A stretch of DNA of 5,423 nt, taken from NCBI GenBank assembly GCA_003514205.1, contig DORQ01000201.1, forward strand, positions 1 through 5,423, written 5' to 3'. Every line of letters starts with the position of its first letter. Position 1 is the first letter of the stretch. The stretch is from Acidimicrobiaceae bacterium (GTDB lineage Bacteria; Actinomycetota; Acidimicrobiia; Acidimicrobiales; Microtrichaceae). The translations under genes were made by a program, and so were the position numbers. Below are positions 5,195 through 5,423 of this stretch, piece after piece. The notes under the pieces were generated by a model. That model was not told the DNA's origin. It was given only the letters and a program-made list of their open reading frames with translations, and did no database searches.

Positions 5195-5423
5195 CTACTG
5201 CCCAGGCGAAGGTGGCGGTGGTGGCGGAAATCCACCTTCAGGGGCTGGTGGTGCCGCAAACGGATCCTGCTGAGGCATGGGAGGAGCCTGCTGTGGCATG
5301 GGAGGAGCCTGCTGTGGCATGGGAGGAGCCTGTTGCGGCATGGGAGGAGCCTGCTGTGGCATGGGAGGAGCCTGCTGTGGCATGGGAGGAGCCTGCTGTG
5401 GCATCGGCGGAGCCTGCTGCGGC
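5195..5423 (-). CDS. C-terminal Pro/Gln/Met-rich repeat tail of an unidentified protein (partial)
   Basis: Only the last 75 or so codons are in the window; the frame is open to the right edge, so the true start lies beyond it. The visible part consists of tandem MPQQAPP heptapeptides (six complete, one upstream partial and one changed to MPQQDPF), then AAPPAPEGG and a PPPPPP-SPGQ end before the TAG at 5197-5195. Such low-complexity Pro-rich tails are usually disordered and occur on many unrelated actinobacterial membrane and regulatory proteins. No catalytic domain is visible, so I assign no function. The first in-frame ATG of this stretch (5404) is a repeat methionine, not a credible start. 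Confidence 0.75.
   Translation of the reverse strand, partial: PQQAPPMPQQAPPMPQQAPPMPQQAPPMPQQAPPMPQQAPPMPQQAPPMPQQDPFAAPPAPEGGFPPPPPPSPGQ
5258..5423. repeat. 21-bp tandem repeat encoding MPQQAPP
   Basis: Methionine codons recur every 21 bp, at 5278, 5299, 5320, 5341, 5362, 5383 and 5404. The units are nearly identical at DNA level; one (around 5327-5341) has two silent changes and the copy at the window edge has different Pro codons. The array continues past the window. Confidence 0.95.

Noticed and set aside
4704..5273. 189-codon plus-strand open frame across the dapD start and upstream region
   Set aside because: It covers the dapD start antisense, an intergenic region and the antisense of the Pro-rich tail; the Gly-rich end is just the complement of the Pro codons.

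Overview
The window looks like a chromosomal segment of an actinobacterium (Actinomycetota) of moderate GC. Four independent signals agree: a LexA with the mycobacterial/streptomycete type of winged helix, SOS boxes of the GAAC-N4-GTTC type, a LysM/transmembrane cell-division-inhibitor-like gene divergent from lexA, and a tetrahydrodipicolinate succinyltransferase of the Rv1201c type. The class II ribonucleotide reductase start is also close to actinobacterial NrdJ. I cannot name the genus.

Layout, left to right. Positions 1-1019 (minus) hold the N-terminal third or so of nrdJ, the B12-dependent ribonucleotide reductase, cut by the window edge. Positions 1020-1553 are a long stretch with no credible gene. 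It contains the nrdJ leader, several inverted repeats including two mutually exclusive 9-bp helices, and the upstream region of the next gene. Positions 1554-2291 (plus) encode an Rv2671-like pyrimidine/dihydrofolate reductase family protein. It meets, tail to tail with a 3-bp gap, a small LysM membrane protein (2295-2759, minus) that resembles the SOS division inhibitors DivS/Rv2719c. That gene and lexA (2961-3653, plus) diverge from a shared control region with four phased LexA boxes (2808-2899). lexA and dapD (3762-4913, minus) converge on a strong hairpin at 3704-3745. The right edge holds the 3' end of a minus-strand gene for a protein with a Pro/Gln/Met-rich tail of tandem heptapeptides.

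The lexA/division-inhibitor pair is a self-contained SOS module. LexA represses both genes; DNA damage triggers LexA self-cleavage, and the membrane LysM protein is then made, presumably delaying division. The nrdJ and reductase genes share a nucleotide-supply theme. In Mycobacterium and Streptomyces this neighbourhood also carries nrdR, the ribonucleotide reductase repressor. I find no nrdR here; a non-coding leader and the reductase gene occupy the place.

I see no mobile element, CRISPR array, tRNA or rRNA. Most of the window is ordinary housekeeping DNA. The points most worth checking are the SOS operator array, the possible structured nrdJ leader RNA and the missing nrdR.
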